From Raphanus sativus (lineage: Eukaryota; Streptophyta; Magnoliopsida; Brassicales; Brassicaceae): 64,000 nt of DNA. Location: the NCBI RefSeq assembly GCF_000801105.2, contig NC_079511.1:19615792-19679791 (forward strand), written 5' to 3'. Positions 45,006 through 55,514 of the stretch are shown here, piece after piece. The notes below the pieces were generated by a model, which ran no database searches, was not told the origin of the DNA, and saw only the letters and a list, made by a program, of their open reading frames with translations. Positions within the stretch are counted from its first letter, which is position 1. The number at the start of each line of letters is the position of its first letter. The translations under genes were made by a program, and so were the position numbers.

Positions 45006-46311
45006 TTTAATATTATAATTGCTGCAACCTGCCAAATAAAAGTAAAATGATTAATTAGTTTGTCGGTGCCTCTTCTATCCTGTCAATATTTTCATGGAAA
45101 TGTTTTCCTTGACATATAAACAAATTAATATGTTTTATATTATAAAATATGGCGTTTCTAAATAGGTGTGTCTTGAACTTAGGACATTAACTTGACAGAT
45201 TATTAGTTATTGTTAGGAAATGTTTTTGCATTACATATGAACACTCACACAACCTCATTGAAATGGTTCTTAAACATTGTACAAAATCAGAAATCATTCA
45301 CCAATGCTCACATATATTTTTCGATATTGAATTTTTTCTTAAACATTGTACTATAAATTGTTTGATATTTTTTTCATTTGTCATTGATAAGATAATTCTT
45401 CCCTCACCATATGCATAGAATGTGTTCACTTGACATAAGAGCTTTAACATTTCCTCAAATTATACACATTACTTATTAGTCAATTATTATTGGGAAAATT
45501 GTAAAAATATGAAACCTACTTTTATGTAACTTGACTGATTATTAGTTAACCCAATATAAAGTTTCCATAATACATGCCATTTAAATACTGTGACCGTATG
45601 TAAACTATCACCAATTAACTAAATATCTTGACTAATAGCCGAAATTTATTTTTTATATGAAGATAAATAATAATTGATTCGGATAGTAAATGTAATATTA
45701 CTCTCGCAAGCATGACTATAGGAAATTATTTGAAAACAGTCACCATAATTGCCCGAAAATATTCCCTAAGATCTTTATACATTTAATACAAACATATACA
45801 TATTCAGTTTCTGATTTTTTCTCATTAACTTTTATACACGTTTTTTTACTATATAAGTGAGCTAATTCATTAGTCTAGCCAGAACCTCTACCATATCTCT
45901 TCAATTAAAATCTTAGTTTACAATAGCTATTTTTCTGATTAGATCTATGTTGAAAATTTAGGTGAAAAAAAAATTTTCCAGGAAGCAATATTCGTGTTGG
46001 TGCTGTGGGAGAGATTGTTGAGATGGTTTTGGAGAATTCTATCTACTGAGTTTTTATTACTTTTTATTAATTTTTTACCTGTAAAATGAACAGTACCGGT
46101 CACATATGAATAGGAAAACGTCGTTAGAAGTTTATTATGCTAAAAATGTCACTTTGAAGATTTAAAATGAAAGCAAAAAAACTTCAAGATTTAAAATGTT
46201 AGAAAGTTCGAAAGTGACACTTTCAATTTTCTCCCTCTCTCTATATATATATAATAATTATTGATTTGACTTATCTTAATTATTCTTAACATGTACGGTC
46301 CACCAAAATGA
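45006..46311. other. AT-rich interior of the probable Helitron
   Basis: No coding motifs and no further repeat structure recognised. Confidence 0.5.
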
Positions 46312-46319
46312 GATCCAAC

Positions 46320-47220
46320 TAGGACTGTTTAATATGGTAAAACCGAACGGTTCTGGACCGAACCAGAATATATAATTTAGTTTATTTTTAGTATATACTA
46401 TATAAACCGAATGTATATGATTTTATAAAAACCGTAGGATTTGGATATGGTCTGATTTATAACCGAATAACCCGAACAAAACAGATCAAAAGTAGAAACA
46501 TGTGTATCTATTTTATAATGACACATGAAAATATGTTTTTATATAAGTTATTTTTTTTTGTTAATAACCATTACCATATTTTTATATTAATAGAGAAGCC
46601 CTAATATCTAAAACACATCAACTATATAATTACATAACAATACATCGCAATCGAGGATTCTTATATCTTCTTAGTCTTTTAAAAAATATGTTTTCTTTAT
46701 TTTAGCATTTGACTAAATTGAAGTGAATGTTATAAATTTAATGGACAACAATTAGTGGAAATTATTCACAATTGTTTTTCTTATCTATAAACGAACAGAG
46801 TTTTGTATTCAATCGAAGAATCATGACTTTGATGAACACTAAATATGAAAGAGTGAAAAAACTTTTGTTTCATGCTTATGTTTTGTTTATTATTTTTATT
46901 TTGAAAATTCCAAACTTTATTTTAGTTCAGATTTGATTATTTTATTTGATGGTAGAATCGTTATTCTTTTTTTTTTTTCATTTATACGAACATATAATAT
47001 TTTTTAATAAGTGTCTGCATTGACAACATGACTCTAAAATTAATATAATATTACATCAAACTAAATAATTATGTTTTTGGTAAAAAACCGAATAAATAGA
47101 AAACCGATAGTATATAAACTGAACCTAAGTAAATATGATTTAGAGTGGTAGTTATATTTTACTAACCGAAATACCGGAAAACCGAAAAAACAAAACCGAA
47201 ATCTGGATTAAACACCCCTA
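46320..47220. mobile_element. hAT-type MITE (901 bp)
   Basis: The ends TAGGACTGTTTAAT and (opposite strand) TAGGGGTGTTTAAT form a 14-bp inverted repeat with two mismatches. The flanks GATCCAAC (46312-46319) and GGTCCAAC (47221-47228) are an 8-bp target-site duplication with one mismatch. The interior is AT-rich with AACCGAA words. No transposase. Confidence 0.75.
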
Positions 47221-47228
47221 GGTCCAAC

Positions 47229-48049
47229 AAATAAAGTCACTAAAATGTGTTCATCAAAAAAGCCACCGATAAACAAAAAAATGTAGTTTGTAAATGTTTG
47301 ATACGACGTAACTAATTAGATGCATTCCTTTACAATTCTATTTAGTATATACTTTTTGATTTAAATATATCTTCACATTGTATTATTCATATTACGATTA
47401 ACACATCTGTGAAACTACGATTTATTACTTTGATTTATTATTTTTACATGTGTTTACATACTACACAACATATTAAAAATATGGGTATTTATTAATTTTA
47501 TTCCAAATATCTACAAAATGTTAAAATACACAATAATTTTTAAATCAAATATTCAATTGTATAGTTGCAAGACCAATATTAACTTTATTAGGATTTGCAT
47601 TGTACTGAACTTATTTGGTATTGATAAATTTATTATTTTACTGCTTCTAAATAGGTGGATTTTATTCTATGGTTTAAATCTGTTTTGTTGTTTCCTATTA
47701 TAAGTTCACACTTTCTTATTTTGGTGTTTTTCATTCTATTATCTTTTAATTTTAAACTTTAATTTATAATATATTTTCCCATAATTACTTCTTAAATCAA
47801 ATAAACTTGAAATTATATATATAAATGACATTTATAATTGACCGAACAAGTATAATTATGGGCTGGCCGATTATATTACATTTATTAAAATTTAATACTT
47901 CTACATTTATTAAATACATAATGTTGGAAAATACAATTTCAAACTTTAATATCACATTTATTAAATTTTAATATCACATTTATAAAATATATAATGTTGG
48001 AAAATAAAACTTCAAACTTTAATTTTTTTTCTAAAAAGGCTTATCTCAC
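47229..48049. other. AT-rich 3' part of the probable Helitron
   Basis: The small frame at 47518-47703 has no family motif. Near 47920-48010 there is a short direct repeat containing ATAATGTTGGAAAATA and CTTCAAACTTTAAT, just before the terminal hairpin. Confidence 0.5.
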
Positions 48050-48165
48050 CCCGCGCAGGGCGCGGGTCTCACCCTAGTATTTTTGTAAATGACTCCTGAC
48101 CTAACGATGATGCTCTTCTTCTTCCTCCCTTTGTCTTTGGAGATCACACTTACAACTCTAAACCC

Positions 48166-50279
48166 ATGGCGACTCCTTTTCTCCGGACTCTCTTCCTCTT
48201 CTCCGTTATCTTCTTCCTCCAATCCCACGGGGAAGAAGAAGACACTCCAGTCACTCGATTCCAGCAATACCTTCGATTCAAAACTGCTCATCCAAACCCA
48301 AACTACACGCCACCCATCTCTTTTCTCGTTGACCAAGCCCAATCAATCGGCCTAACTACCCGAACCATCGAATACGTATCAGGAAAGCCACTTCTTGTCG
48401 TAACATGGCTCGGCTCAAACCCTAAACTCCCTTCGATTCTCTTCAACTCCCATCTCGACTCCGTACCCGCCGAGGCTGACAAGTGGATTCATCCTCCCTT
48501 CTCTGCTCACCGAACCGTCGATGGCCTTATATACGCTCGCGGCGCGCAGGACGATAAGTGCATCGGAGTTCAGTATCTTGAATCGATCAGAAACTTAAAA
48601 TCAAGAGGCTTCTCTCCTCTCCGTACCGTTCACATCTCTTACGTCCCTGAAGAAGAGATCGGAGGATTCGACGGGATGGCGAAGTTCGCGGCCTCGTCGG
48701 ATTTCGCGGAGCTGAACGTTGGCTTCGCGATGGACGAAGGGCAAGCGAATCCGGGGGATGAGTTTAGGGTTTTCTTCGCTGATCGGACTCCGTGGGAGCT
48801 GGTGATCAGAGCTGAAGGCATCCCGGGCCACGGTGCTAAGCTTTATGACAATGGAGCTATGGAGAATCTGATGAAGAGTGTTGAGTTGATCTCCAAGTTC
48901 AGAGAGACGCAGTTCGATTTCGTCAAAGCTGGGAGAGCTGCGAATTCGGAAGTTATCTCTGTGAATCCAGTTTATCTCAAAGCTGGAACTCCTTCCAACA
49001 ATGTAAGCTCTTCTTGATTGTTGTTATTTTCTACTTTTTCGGATATTTTGAAAAGAGTTTTTGGTTTGTTTTTAGGGATTTGTGATGAATATGCAGCCTT
49101 CTGAGGCAGAAGCTGGGTATGATCTAAGGTTGCCTCCAATGGCTGATCCTGATGTTATGAAGAAAAGGATTGCTGAGGAATGGGCTCCTTCTATTAGGAA
49201 CATGACCTACACGGTTAGCTTTTTTTTTTAATTTCATGTTAGTAGAAAATATATTTTGTATACACCACTCGCTTTTGAGGAACTCTGAATTGTTGGTTAA
49301 CATTTTTTTGGCCTCTTTTGTGTAGAGCTTCCACATTAGTTATGAATATCTTGAATAGTTGTCTCTTTTGTTCATCAAGAATGTTTTGTATTACAAAACA
49401 TTTGTTTCAGTTACTTAATACAACCATACAAGGATATGAGATGTCCTAAGCAAAGCTTAACTAAAACAGAGACTCCTTTAGGCTTTTGAGTGACTTCGAA
49501 TTGTTTGTTAAGATTATTTTTCTTCCTTCTTTTGGAGCTTCCACATAAGTTTTGTGAAAATGAGGATATTGGATGCCAATGATACCTTGAATATTCTCTA
49601 GTTGATTAAGAACGCTTTTTTATCAAACCTCTGTTTTAGTTGCTTTAATACAAGAATTTGAGATGTCCTAAGCATATCTTAAGTCAATCTGCAGCTACAA
49701 ATGTGCTCTCATTTATGATGTTACAAATGTTTTAGACTTTTTTGGGGGAGATTGATTATGCCGTATAGTGTCTACCTTTTGGAGTTTAACAATTGTTATC
49801 AAAGGAAATTAAGTGGACAAAACTAACTTTACCATTTCTTCCACCAGATAAAAGAGAAGGGGAAGTTAAGAGACCATTTAGGACGACCGATAATGACTGC
49901 AACTAATGGTTCGAATCCTTGGTGGTCTGTCTTCCAGCAAGCTGTTGAAGCAACTGGAGGAAAACTCGCAAAGCCTGAAATCTTGGCTTCAACCACAGAT
50001 GCACGCTATATTCGCACTTTGGGAATTCCACTTCTGGGTTTCTCACCAATGATCAATACTCCTATTTTATTGCATGACCATAACGAGGTATTGGAGCGAT
50101 GATATTATCTCTTGACTTATCTTTTAGTTCCATATTTTGAATCACAACACTTATTGATATGAACACTTTATCTGTTACAGTTTCTTAAAGATTCCGTGTT
50201 CTTGAAAGGAATAGAAGTATATGAATCGGTTATCAGCGCTTTAAGTTCCTTTGAGGGAGTATCTGATCAAGTGATCTGA
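48166..50279 (+). CDS. Aminoacylase-1-like peptidase M20 (4 exons, 437 aa)
   Basis: Exons 48166-49002, 49076-49213, 49848-50087 and 50181-50279, all GT-AG introns in phase 0, give 437 residues. The protein would remove the acyl group from N-acyl amino acids using two zinc ions. Zinc and catalytic positions by comparison with ACY1: H96 and D98 in FNSHLDSVP, D129 in ARGAQDDK, E163/E164 in VPEEEIGG, E191 in AMDEG, H401 in LLHDHNE. GIPGHGAK (219-225) belongs to the dimerisation lid. Residues 1-22 (MATPFLRTLFLFSVIFFLQS) look like a signal peptide, suggesting the secretory pathway. The length is normal for the family. An upstream ATG at 48104 opens an overlapping out-of-frame ORF. A Helitron end lies 88 bp upstream and an LTR element 285 bp downstream. 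This is the only clear host gene in the window. Confidence 0.93.
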
Positions 50280-50564
50280 AAGCATGTTTCTGTGCGAGCA
50301 TTTGTGACAGGTCGCTTGAAGATGATCAAGGCTCACACATTGCTATGACCAAGAAGTGTATCTTGCTGTTTTACTCATTTTCATGTAAAGCTATTGCTTT
50401 TGATATACATTCGAGTCCTGTGACCCTGAGTGGCTGGTAATAATAATCTGTATGTATCTGACATTTGATTGGTATGCATATAAAATCTCAAACTCTGAAG
50501 GAGAAATGTCACTGGTGCTCGAAGAACTTGATTCCCTTTTTCTGTGGGTTAACTGGTAACTCTC
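50280..50564 (+). other. 3' flank/UTR of the aminoacylase gene
   Basis: A 285-bp stretch after the stop codon, ending at the LTR element. AATAATAATC near 50440 could serve as a poly(A) signal. The last five bases, CTCTC, are the target-site duplication of the element. Confidence 0.5.
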
Positions 50565-51441
50565 TGATGCAACCCTGATCAGCTATGCCACCTTGGACGA
50601 GCAGAAACCACTTGAGGACACTAAGGATGAGCTGGGACAAGCTGGAGAAAGTGTGTTTGAGCTGAAACCAGCTGAAGAGAGTGTGTTTGAGCTGAAACCA
50701 GCTGGAATGAAAGTAGATGAGCTGAATGAGCTAAGTGACACTACCTTGGAGCTGGATGAGCTGAGTGACACTTATTTGGAGCTGGATGAGCTAAGTAACA
50801 CTGAAGATGGAGCTGGTTTAGCTGCTGGGCGAAATGGACCTTTTTCAGCCCAAAGAAAAGTTCATAAAATGATCAATATGGGTCTGATTCTTGCCAAATT
50901 CGACCAGCCCATTCCTCAGTCCATTTCAAGCCTTTCTCATTAAGAAATATCAAAGAAAGAAGTGCTGGTCGTGCATGGGAAAGAGAGATTCAAAGAAGGA
51001 CTCAATTCTGGTCAAGTCTTGCCTAGTTTTTAGTTTTAGTCAAATTCTTGTTTTCTACAAAGTCTTTGCCTAGTTTTCTACATTATTTCTAGTTTTTCAC
51101 ACATTGTAAGACTATATAAACAGGCTGCACGACCTGAATAAGATCATTCACCTTTTGATTAAAAATCTCTCTTATCATTGTGAATCCTTTGTTCATCTTT
51201 GAACATCGATCTGCTGAGGAGTTCATTCTCCAATTGCAACTTGTCTTTGATCCTTACCTGAGTTCATTCTCTTGATCAAAGACTCATCTATCCATCAATC
51301 ACCCATCCGCAAGTTCCCATCCACAAAACCATCTATCTTCACCCTTTACCATTCCGCAAATCACCCATCAAACTATCAAACCATTGATCCAACCTTCAAA
51401 GATCAGGGAAAGTGAACCATATCATAACCAGGGTTCTATCA
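50565..51441 (+). repeat. 5' LTR of the non-autonomous element (877 bp)
   Basis: From TGATGCAACC to TTCTATCA, and apparently identical to 53821-54697. A TATATAAA box at 51113-51120 should drive plus-strand transcription. The first ~380 bp are an open frame with tandem 30-bp units coding for SVFELKPA and LELDELSDT repeats; the same frame is the C-terminus of the internal ORF when read in the 3' LTR. Confidence 0.95.
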
Positions 51442-51443
51442 GG

Positions 51444-51455
51444 TGGTATCAGAGC
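51444..51455 (+). other. Primer-binding site, initiator tRNA-Met type
   Basis: TGGTATCAGAGC two bases after the 5' LTR. Confidence 0.93.
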
Positions 51456-51910
51456 AGATTGAAGGCTCGTGATCTAGGGTTTGTTTCACAAAAACTCTTT
51501 AAATTCTTCTCTCTTTTGGGAACCTCGTTTGATCTCTCTGTTTCTGTGAATCTATCATCTCTTATCTGTCTATCTAATATTGCGGGGGGCCAACCAGATA
51601 AAAAAAAAAAAAAAAAGAAAGATCAAAGTATTTGAGAAAGCTGAAGAGAAATCCAGCTAGACTGAAGAGAAATCCAGTCTCTGGTGGTAAAGCTCCCTGC
51701 CCATTAAATCCCTTAATACTGTCTATCTCTTTCTTTAGTTGGGGTTGGGGTTTTGTTCTTTGAGGCATTGATCTTTGTTGGCTGCTGAGCTATTGGATTC
51801 ACAAGAAAACTCACCACAAAGTTGAGAGAAACACTTGAGAGAAAAACTTGTGAGGCTTCGGCTATATTCTTTGTGTACTAACTATTCTTGTTGAGTTGTA
51901 ACAGGAAACC

Positions 51911-54199
51911 ATGGCTGGAGATGTCAGTAAAAGAAAGGGAAAACCAACCTATAGCTTTGATAAGATCCAGATGGAATCCATGGTGGCTACACTGATGAAA
52001 GAAATGGATAAGAGATTTGAATCTCTAAGAACTTCTGCTGATAATTTTTGTAGTAAAGTTTCTCAGGTTCAGAAGGATGCTAAGACCAAAAGAAGGAGCA
52101 CATATCATGATCAAGAAAGATCCCGACCAGGGAAGCTTCTGGACACGCCTATCAGGAGGAGAAGGGGACAATCTACACTGTCCAGAGAAGAAACAAAACC
52201 TGTCCATAGCCATGATGGTCAGAAGTTGCTGCGTAGAGCTCCAAAGGAGTGGAGTAGTCCAGAAAACATTGCTGAAATGTACAACAAGATATACAAGAAA
52301 TTGGAGAAGGAAAAAAGACAGAGCACACGACCTTCCTCAAGGGTTACTGATCCAAAGAGTTGCAGCAAGCAGGAGCAGCTCATCCAAAAGATGGAAACAA
52401 AAAAATCTGAGGTAATAAAAGAAACAGAGACTGAAAATGACATTTCTCTTGTCTCTCCTCAATCTGAACTTGTTATCAGCAGTGCTTGTGATGAACTAAC
52501 CTGTTTTGAACCGGTGCAACCGAGTAGCCTTGTTTCAGTGTCTCAGGTCTCAGAAGAACACTCACCAGAAACAGAACAGAAGAGTCTAGCACAAGGTAAA
52601 ATGATGGAACAGCTGAGCAGCTTGGAGCTAAGCACAATTCCTGCGCCTTTGTCTTCCAACCTGCAAGAGCACTGTAAGGAAGTTAGTGTCATCAACTTTG
52701 TGCCTGACATGTTTGTTAGGGTTAGTTCTGATGATGTGAAACGATTTGGTCTGGAAAATGTGAAAGAATTCTGTGTTTCAAATTCTGTTTTTGAAAACAT
52801 GATGAAATCTTTTAAAGTGTTAGAACCAGATAAATTCCTTAATCAAAAACGTTTTCAGACTGTTAGTGAAGTCAATCCTGGTATTATTTTGAGTATTGAT
52901 CAGTTTATGGAGCATAAGAAAAGCCTTGATCACCTTGAAAACAGAACTGAACTTGTTTTGCAGCAATCTGATTTCTTTCTCAGAAAACCTTGTGATTCTT
53001 TTGCTTGTTTTAAGGATAATGGCTTTGAGCTGAGTTTTTCTAGACATGAACTGATCACTGATGATTTGTTCTCTTCCACACGTGCCTGGAAAGAGTTTAT
53101 GAATAGGAAATTGCAGAAACAAAAATCACTTAGAGCTGAAACCGATTTTATTTGTGATTTTGCTTTGAAACCTGTCCATTCTTGTTCTGAAACAGATAAA
53201 TCTTGGTTTGTTTTGAGATCATACTTGCAGAATGATGTTGTCTTGAGCTGTGGTGATATATTAGTTTACAACACATTCTTTGAAAGTAAATCAAAACCTG
53301 TGAGACATGTGCTAACTGATTCTGAATCTGATCTTGAACTTAAACTTTTATGTTTTGATTCTTATCATGTGAAGCACGTTTTGAAGTTGATATATGGTAC
53401 CTCATGCCTTGATATCATTCTTGTCTGCAATACTTACTTTGATGTGCATTTTGAAAGTCTGAAACAAGTGCAACATGTTCTCAGAAATAAACTCTTTGTT
53501 ATTGATCAGATTAAGAACATGTCTTGCACTAATTTTTCTGGATATCTAGCTTCTGTTTTTAGTGTCCAGAATAAACAGGTTCAGTCTCAAAGGAGTGTCA
53601 GGAACGAGAGCAGAAAATATCATGCTTATCAGTGTGAGATTTGGAGATGGAAGTACTTGAGGAAAATGGCTCCAAAACTCCAAGGAAGTTTCTGTTCAAA
53701 ACCTTACTTTGATATTGCTTTCTTCCTTATTCTCTTGATAATTTGTCTTGTTTCTTACCTGTTTCCTTTTGATGTAGGAGATACAGATTTGAGGTCAAAT
53801 CTTTTTAAAGGAGGAGGGGATGATGCAACCCTGATCAGCTATGCCACCTTGGACGAGCAGAAACCACTTGAGGACACTAAGGATGAGCTGGGACAAGCTG
53901 GAGAAAGTGTGTTTGAGCTGAAACCAGCTGAAGAGAGTGTGTTTGAGCTGAAACCAGCTGGAATGAAAGTAGATGAGCTGAATGAGCTAAGTGACACTAC
54001 CTTGGAGCTGGATGAGCTGAGTGACACTTATTTGGAGCTGGATGAGCTAAGTAACACTGAAGATGGAGCTGGTTTAGCTGCTGGGCGAAATGGACCTTTT
54101 TCAGCCCAAAGAAAAGTTCATAAAATGATCAATATGGGTCTGATTCTTGCCAAATTCGACCAGCCCATTCCTCAGTCCATTTCAAGCCTTTCTCATTAA
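51911..54199 (+). CDS. Hypothetical retroelement protein (762 aa), no known domain
   Basis: The ATG in CCATGGCTGG is a good plant start context. I do not recognise the family. Residues 1-170 are basic and rich in Lys/Arg/Glu with likely coiled coil (MVATLMKEMDKRFESLR; ENIAEMYNKIYKKLEKEKR), which might bind RNA or act like gag. Residues 170-260 are acidic and Ser-rich. Residues 260-595 are folded-looking, Cys/Phe-rich, with loosely repeated VKHVLKL and VQHVLRNKL-type segments. Residues 601-618 (DIAFFLILLIICLVSYLF) are a probable membrane segment. Residue 633 onward is encoded by the polypurine tract, and from 637 to the end by the 3' LTR, with SVFELKPA and LELDELSDT repeats. No RT, protease, integrase or zinc knuckle was seen. 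It is uninterrupted. Confidence 0.7.
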   Translation: MAGDVSKRKGKPTYSFDKIQMESMVATLMKEMDKRFESLRTSADNFCSKVSQVQKDAKTKRRSTYHDQERSRPGKLLDTPIRRRRGQSTLSREETKPVHSHDGQKLLRRAPKEWSSPENIAEMYNKIYKKLEKEKRQSTRPSSRVTDPKSCSKQEQLIQKMETKKSEVIKETETENDISLVSPQSELVISSACDELTCFEPVQPSSLVSVSQVSEEHSPETEQKSLAQGKMMEQLSSLELSTIPAPLSSNLQEHCKEVSVINFVPDMFVRVSSDDVKRFGLENVKEFCVSNSVFENMMKSFKVLEPDKFLNQKRFQTVSEVNPGIILSIDQFMEHKKSLDHLENRTELVLQQSDFFLRKPCDSFACFKDNGFELSFSRHELITDDLFSSTRAWKEFMNRKLQKQKSLRAETDFICDFALKPVHSCSETDKSWFVLRSYLQNDVVLSCGDILVYNTFFESKSKPVRHVLTDSESDLELKLLCFDSYHVKHVLKLIYGTSCLDIILVCNTYFDVHFESLKQVQHVLRNKLFVIDQIKNMSCTNFSGYLASVFSVQNKQVQSQRSVRNESRKYHAYQCEIWRWKYLRKMAPKLQGSFCSKPYFDIAFFLILLIICLVSYLFPFDVGDTDLRSNLFKGGGDDATLISYATLDEQKPLEDTKDELGQAGESVFELKPAEESVFELKPAGMKVDELNELSDTTLELDELSDTYLELDELSNTEDGAGLAAGRNGPFSAQRKVHKMINMGLILAKFDQPIPQSISSLSH
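53807..53820 (+). other. Polypurine tract of the non-autonomous element
   Basis: AAAGGAGGAGGGGA ends exactly at the 3' LTR. It is translated within the 762-codon ORF. Confidence 0.92.
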
Positions 54200-54697
54200 G
54201 AAATATCAAAGAAAGAAGTGCTGGTCGTGCATGGGAAAGAGAGATTCAAAGAAGGACTCAATTCTGGTCAAGTCTTGCCTAGTTTTTAGTTTTAGTCAAA
54301 TTCTTGTTTTCTACAAAGTCTTTGCCTAGTTTTCTACATTATTTCTAGTTTTTCACACATTGTAAGACTATATAAACAGGCTGCACGACCTGAATAAGAT
54401 CATTCACCTTTTGATTAAAAATCTCTCTTATCATTGTGAATCCTTTGTTCATCTTTGAACATCGATCTGCTGAGGAGTTCATTCTCCAATTGCAACTTGT
54501 CTTTGATCCTTACCTGAGTTCATTCTCTTGATCAAAGACTCATCTATCCATCAATCACCCATCCGCAAGTTCCCATCCACAAAACCATCTATCTTCACCC
54601 TTTACCATTCCGCAAATCACCCATCAAACTATCAAACCATTGATCCAACCTTCAAAGATCAGGGAAAGTGAACCATATCATAACCAGGGTTCTATCA
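53821..54697 (+). repeat. 3' LTR of the non-autonomous element (877 bp)
   Basis: Appears identical to the 5' LTR; no difference was noticed by eye. The internal ORF ends inside it at 54199. Confidence 0.95.
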
Positions 54698-54702
54698 CTC
54701 TC

Positions 54703-55291
54703 TATTCCTATCCATCCGAGCCGATAAGAATGAGTATTCTTATGACCAAACAAGGACTAGCTTACGTTTCAAGCAGAGTTTCACAATCAAAATTAAATGC
54801 AAACTAATCGAATCAAACAAATAAGGAAATATGAAAAATAACTAAATGAAAATTAAAATCGATGGAAACAAAAGATGCTCGACCGCCAAATATGGTAACT
54901 CGGACTGATAAGGCAAGAAACACTTAACCTTTTTCTTTCTGCTCAAAGATTCGATCTAGACATTCTTTTTACATTCTTGTTTGCAATTTTTTTTACTTTT
55001 AGATGCAAATAATGAAAACTAAAACGATATGCTAGCAAAAAGGATTTTAGATGTAACCGGATGCCAGGAGCCTTAAGCTCAGATACCAAATGATACACCC
55101 TGAAATTCAGACCGATACCAAATGATACACCCTGAAATTCAGACCGTACGGTTTGCTTGAGTGAGGTTCTTTTGGAATTGATCCGGTATGGTCGGATGGG
55201 CGTAGGCGATGGAGAATGATGAAACAAAAATAATATACGGATGAACTTTTTATGAGTTTTTATGGTTTATAAAGATGAAACAAGAGTTAAT
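54703..55291. other. Intergenic DNA with a 32-bp tandem duplication
   Basis: AT-rich, no gene. At 55082-55145 a 32-base unit (GATACCAAATGATACACCC plus TGAAATTCAGACC) is repeated in tandem. On the minus strand the first unit reads TGTATCA then TTTGGTATCTGAGC, which resembles an LTR end followed by an initiator tRNA-Met primer-binding site, so an old minus-strand LTR may begin here. Confidence 0.45.
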
Positions 55292-55514
55292 AATATAAAA
55301 ATAAACCGGGCCTCGTGGTCTGGTGATAAAGGAACCTCGGCTGAGGTGTCCGCCATCACGAGTTCGAACCCCGGCCACAGCGGATTTAACATGGTTTCCG
55401 TTCGGCCTTCAGGACCTTTCTCACCAATTCCGGTTAGACGCGGTGGGATAGTCGGAATAAGTGAGAGATCCAGGTACCTGGATTATCAAAAAAAATATAA
55501 AAATATAAAAATAA
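55292..55514 (+). mobile_element. tRNA-derived SINE with 13-bp target-site duplication
   Basis: The body (55305-55501) starts with a tRNA-like head: GCCTCGTGGTCTGGTGATAA (A-box region) and GAGTTCGAACCCC (B box), then a tRNA-unrelated part ending in an A-rich tail. An exact 13-bp duplication AATATAAAAATAA flanks it (55292-55304 and 55502-55514), the hallmark of LINE-driven insertion. Length about 197 bp. It is mobilised in trans by LINE enzymes. Confidence 0.88.

Larger units (their letters stand above)
43398..48077 (+). mobile_element. Probable non-autonomous Helitron with duplicated 5' end
   Basis: The 3' end has a GC hairpin (48050-48066, CCCGCGC paired with GCGCGGG) followed by CTAG at 48074-48077 and a host T. 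A matching 5' start, TCCCCTTAGTATTAAAAGAG, occurs after an A at 43397 and again at 44202, because the first 804 bp are tandemly repeated. The motif ATTAAAAGAGAAG matches the start of the minus-strand Helitron at 13806. No Rep/helicase is encoded. A hAT MITE lies inside (46320-47220). Pairing these ends is an inference; the 3' end alone is firm. Confidence 0.5.
50560..54702 (+). mobile_element. Young non-autonomous LTR retrotransposon with a 762-codon ORF
   Basis: The element spans 50565-54697 (4133 bp). Its two 877-bp LTRs appear identical, and an exact 5-bp target-site duplication CTCTC flanks it (50560-50564 and 54698-54702). A primer-binding site for initiator tRNA-Met and a polypurine tract sit in the right places. 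The interior (2379 bp) has no protease, RT, RNase H or integrase, only one long ORF of unknown family. It must have been copied in trans by an autonomous relative, and recently. Confidence 0.95.

Noticed and set aside
50593..50943. Plus-strand ORF of 116 codons just after the aminoacylase gene
   Set aside because: It is the LTR-encoded C-terminal part of the 762-codon retroelement ORF, repeated in the 5' LTR, and not a separate gene.
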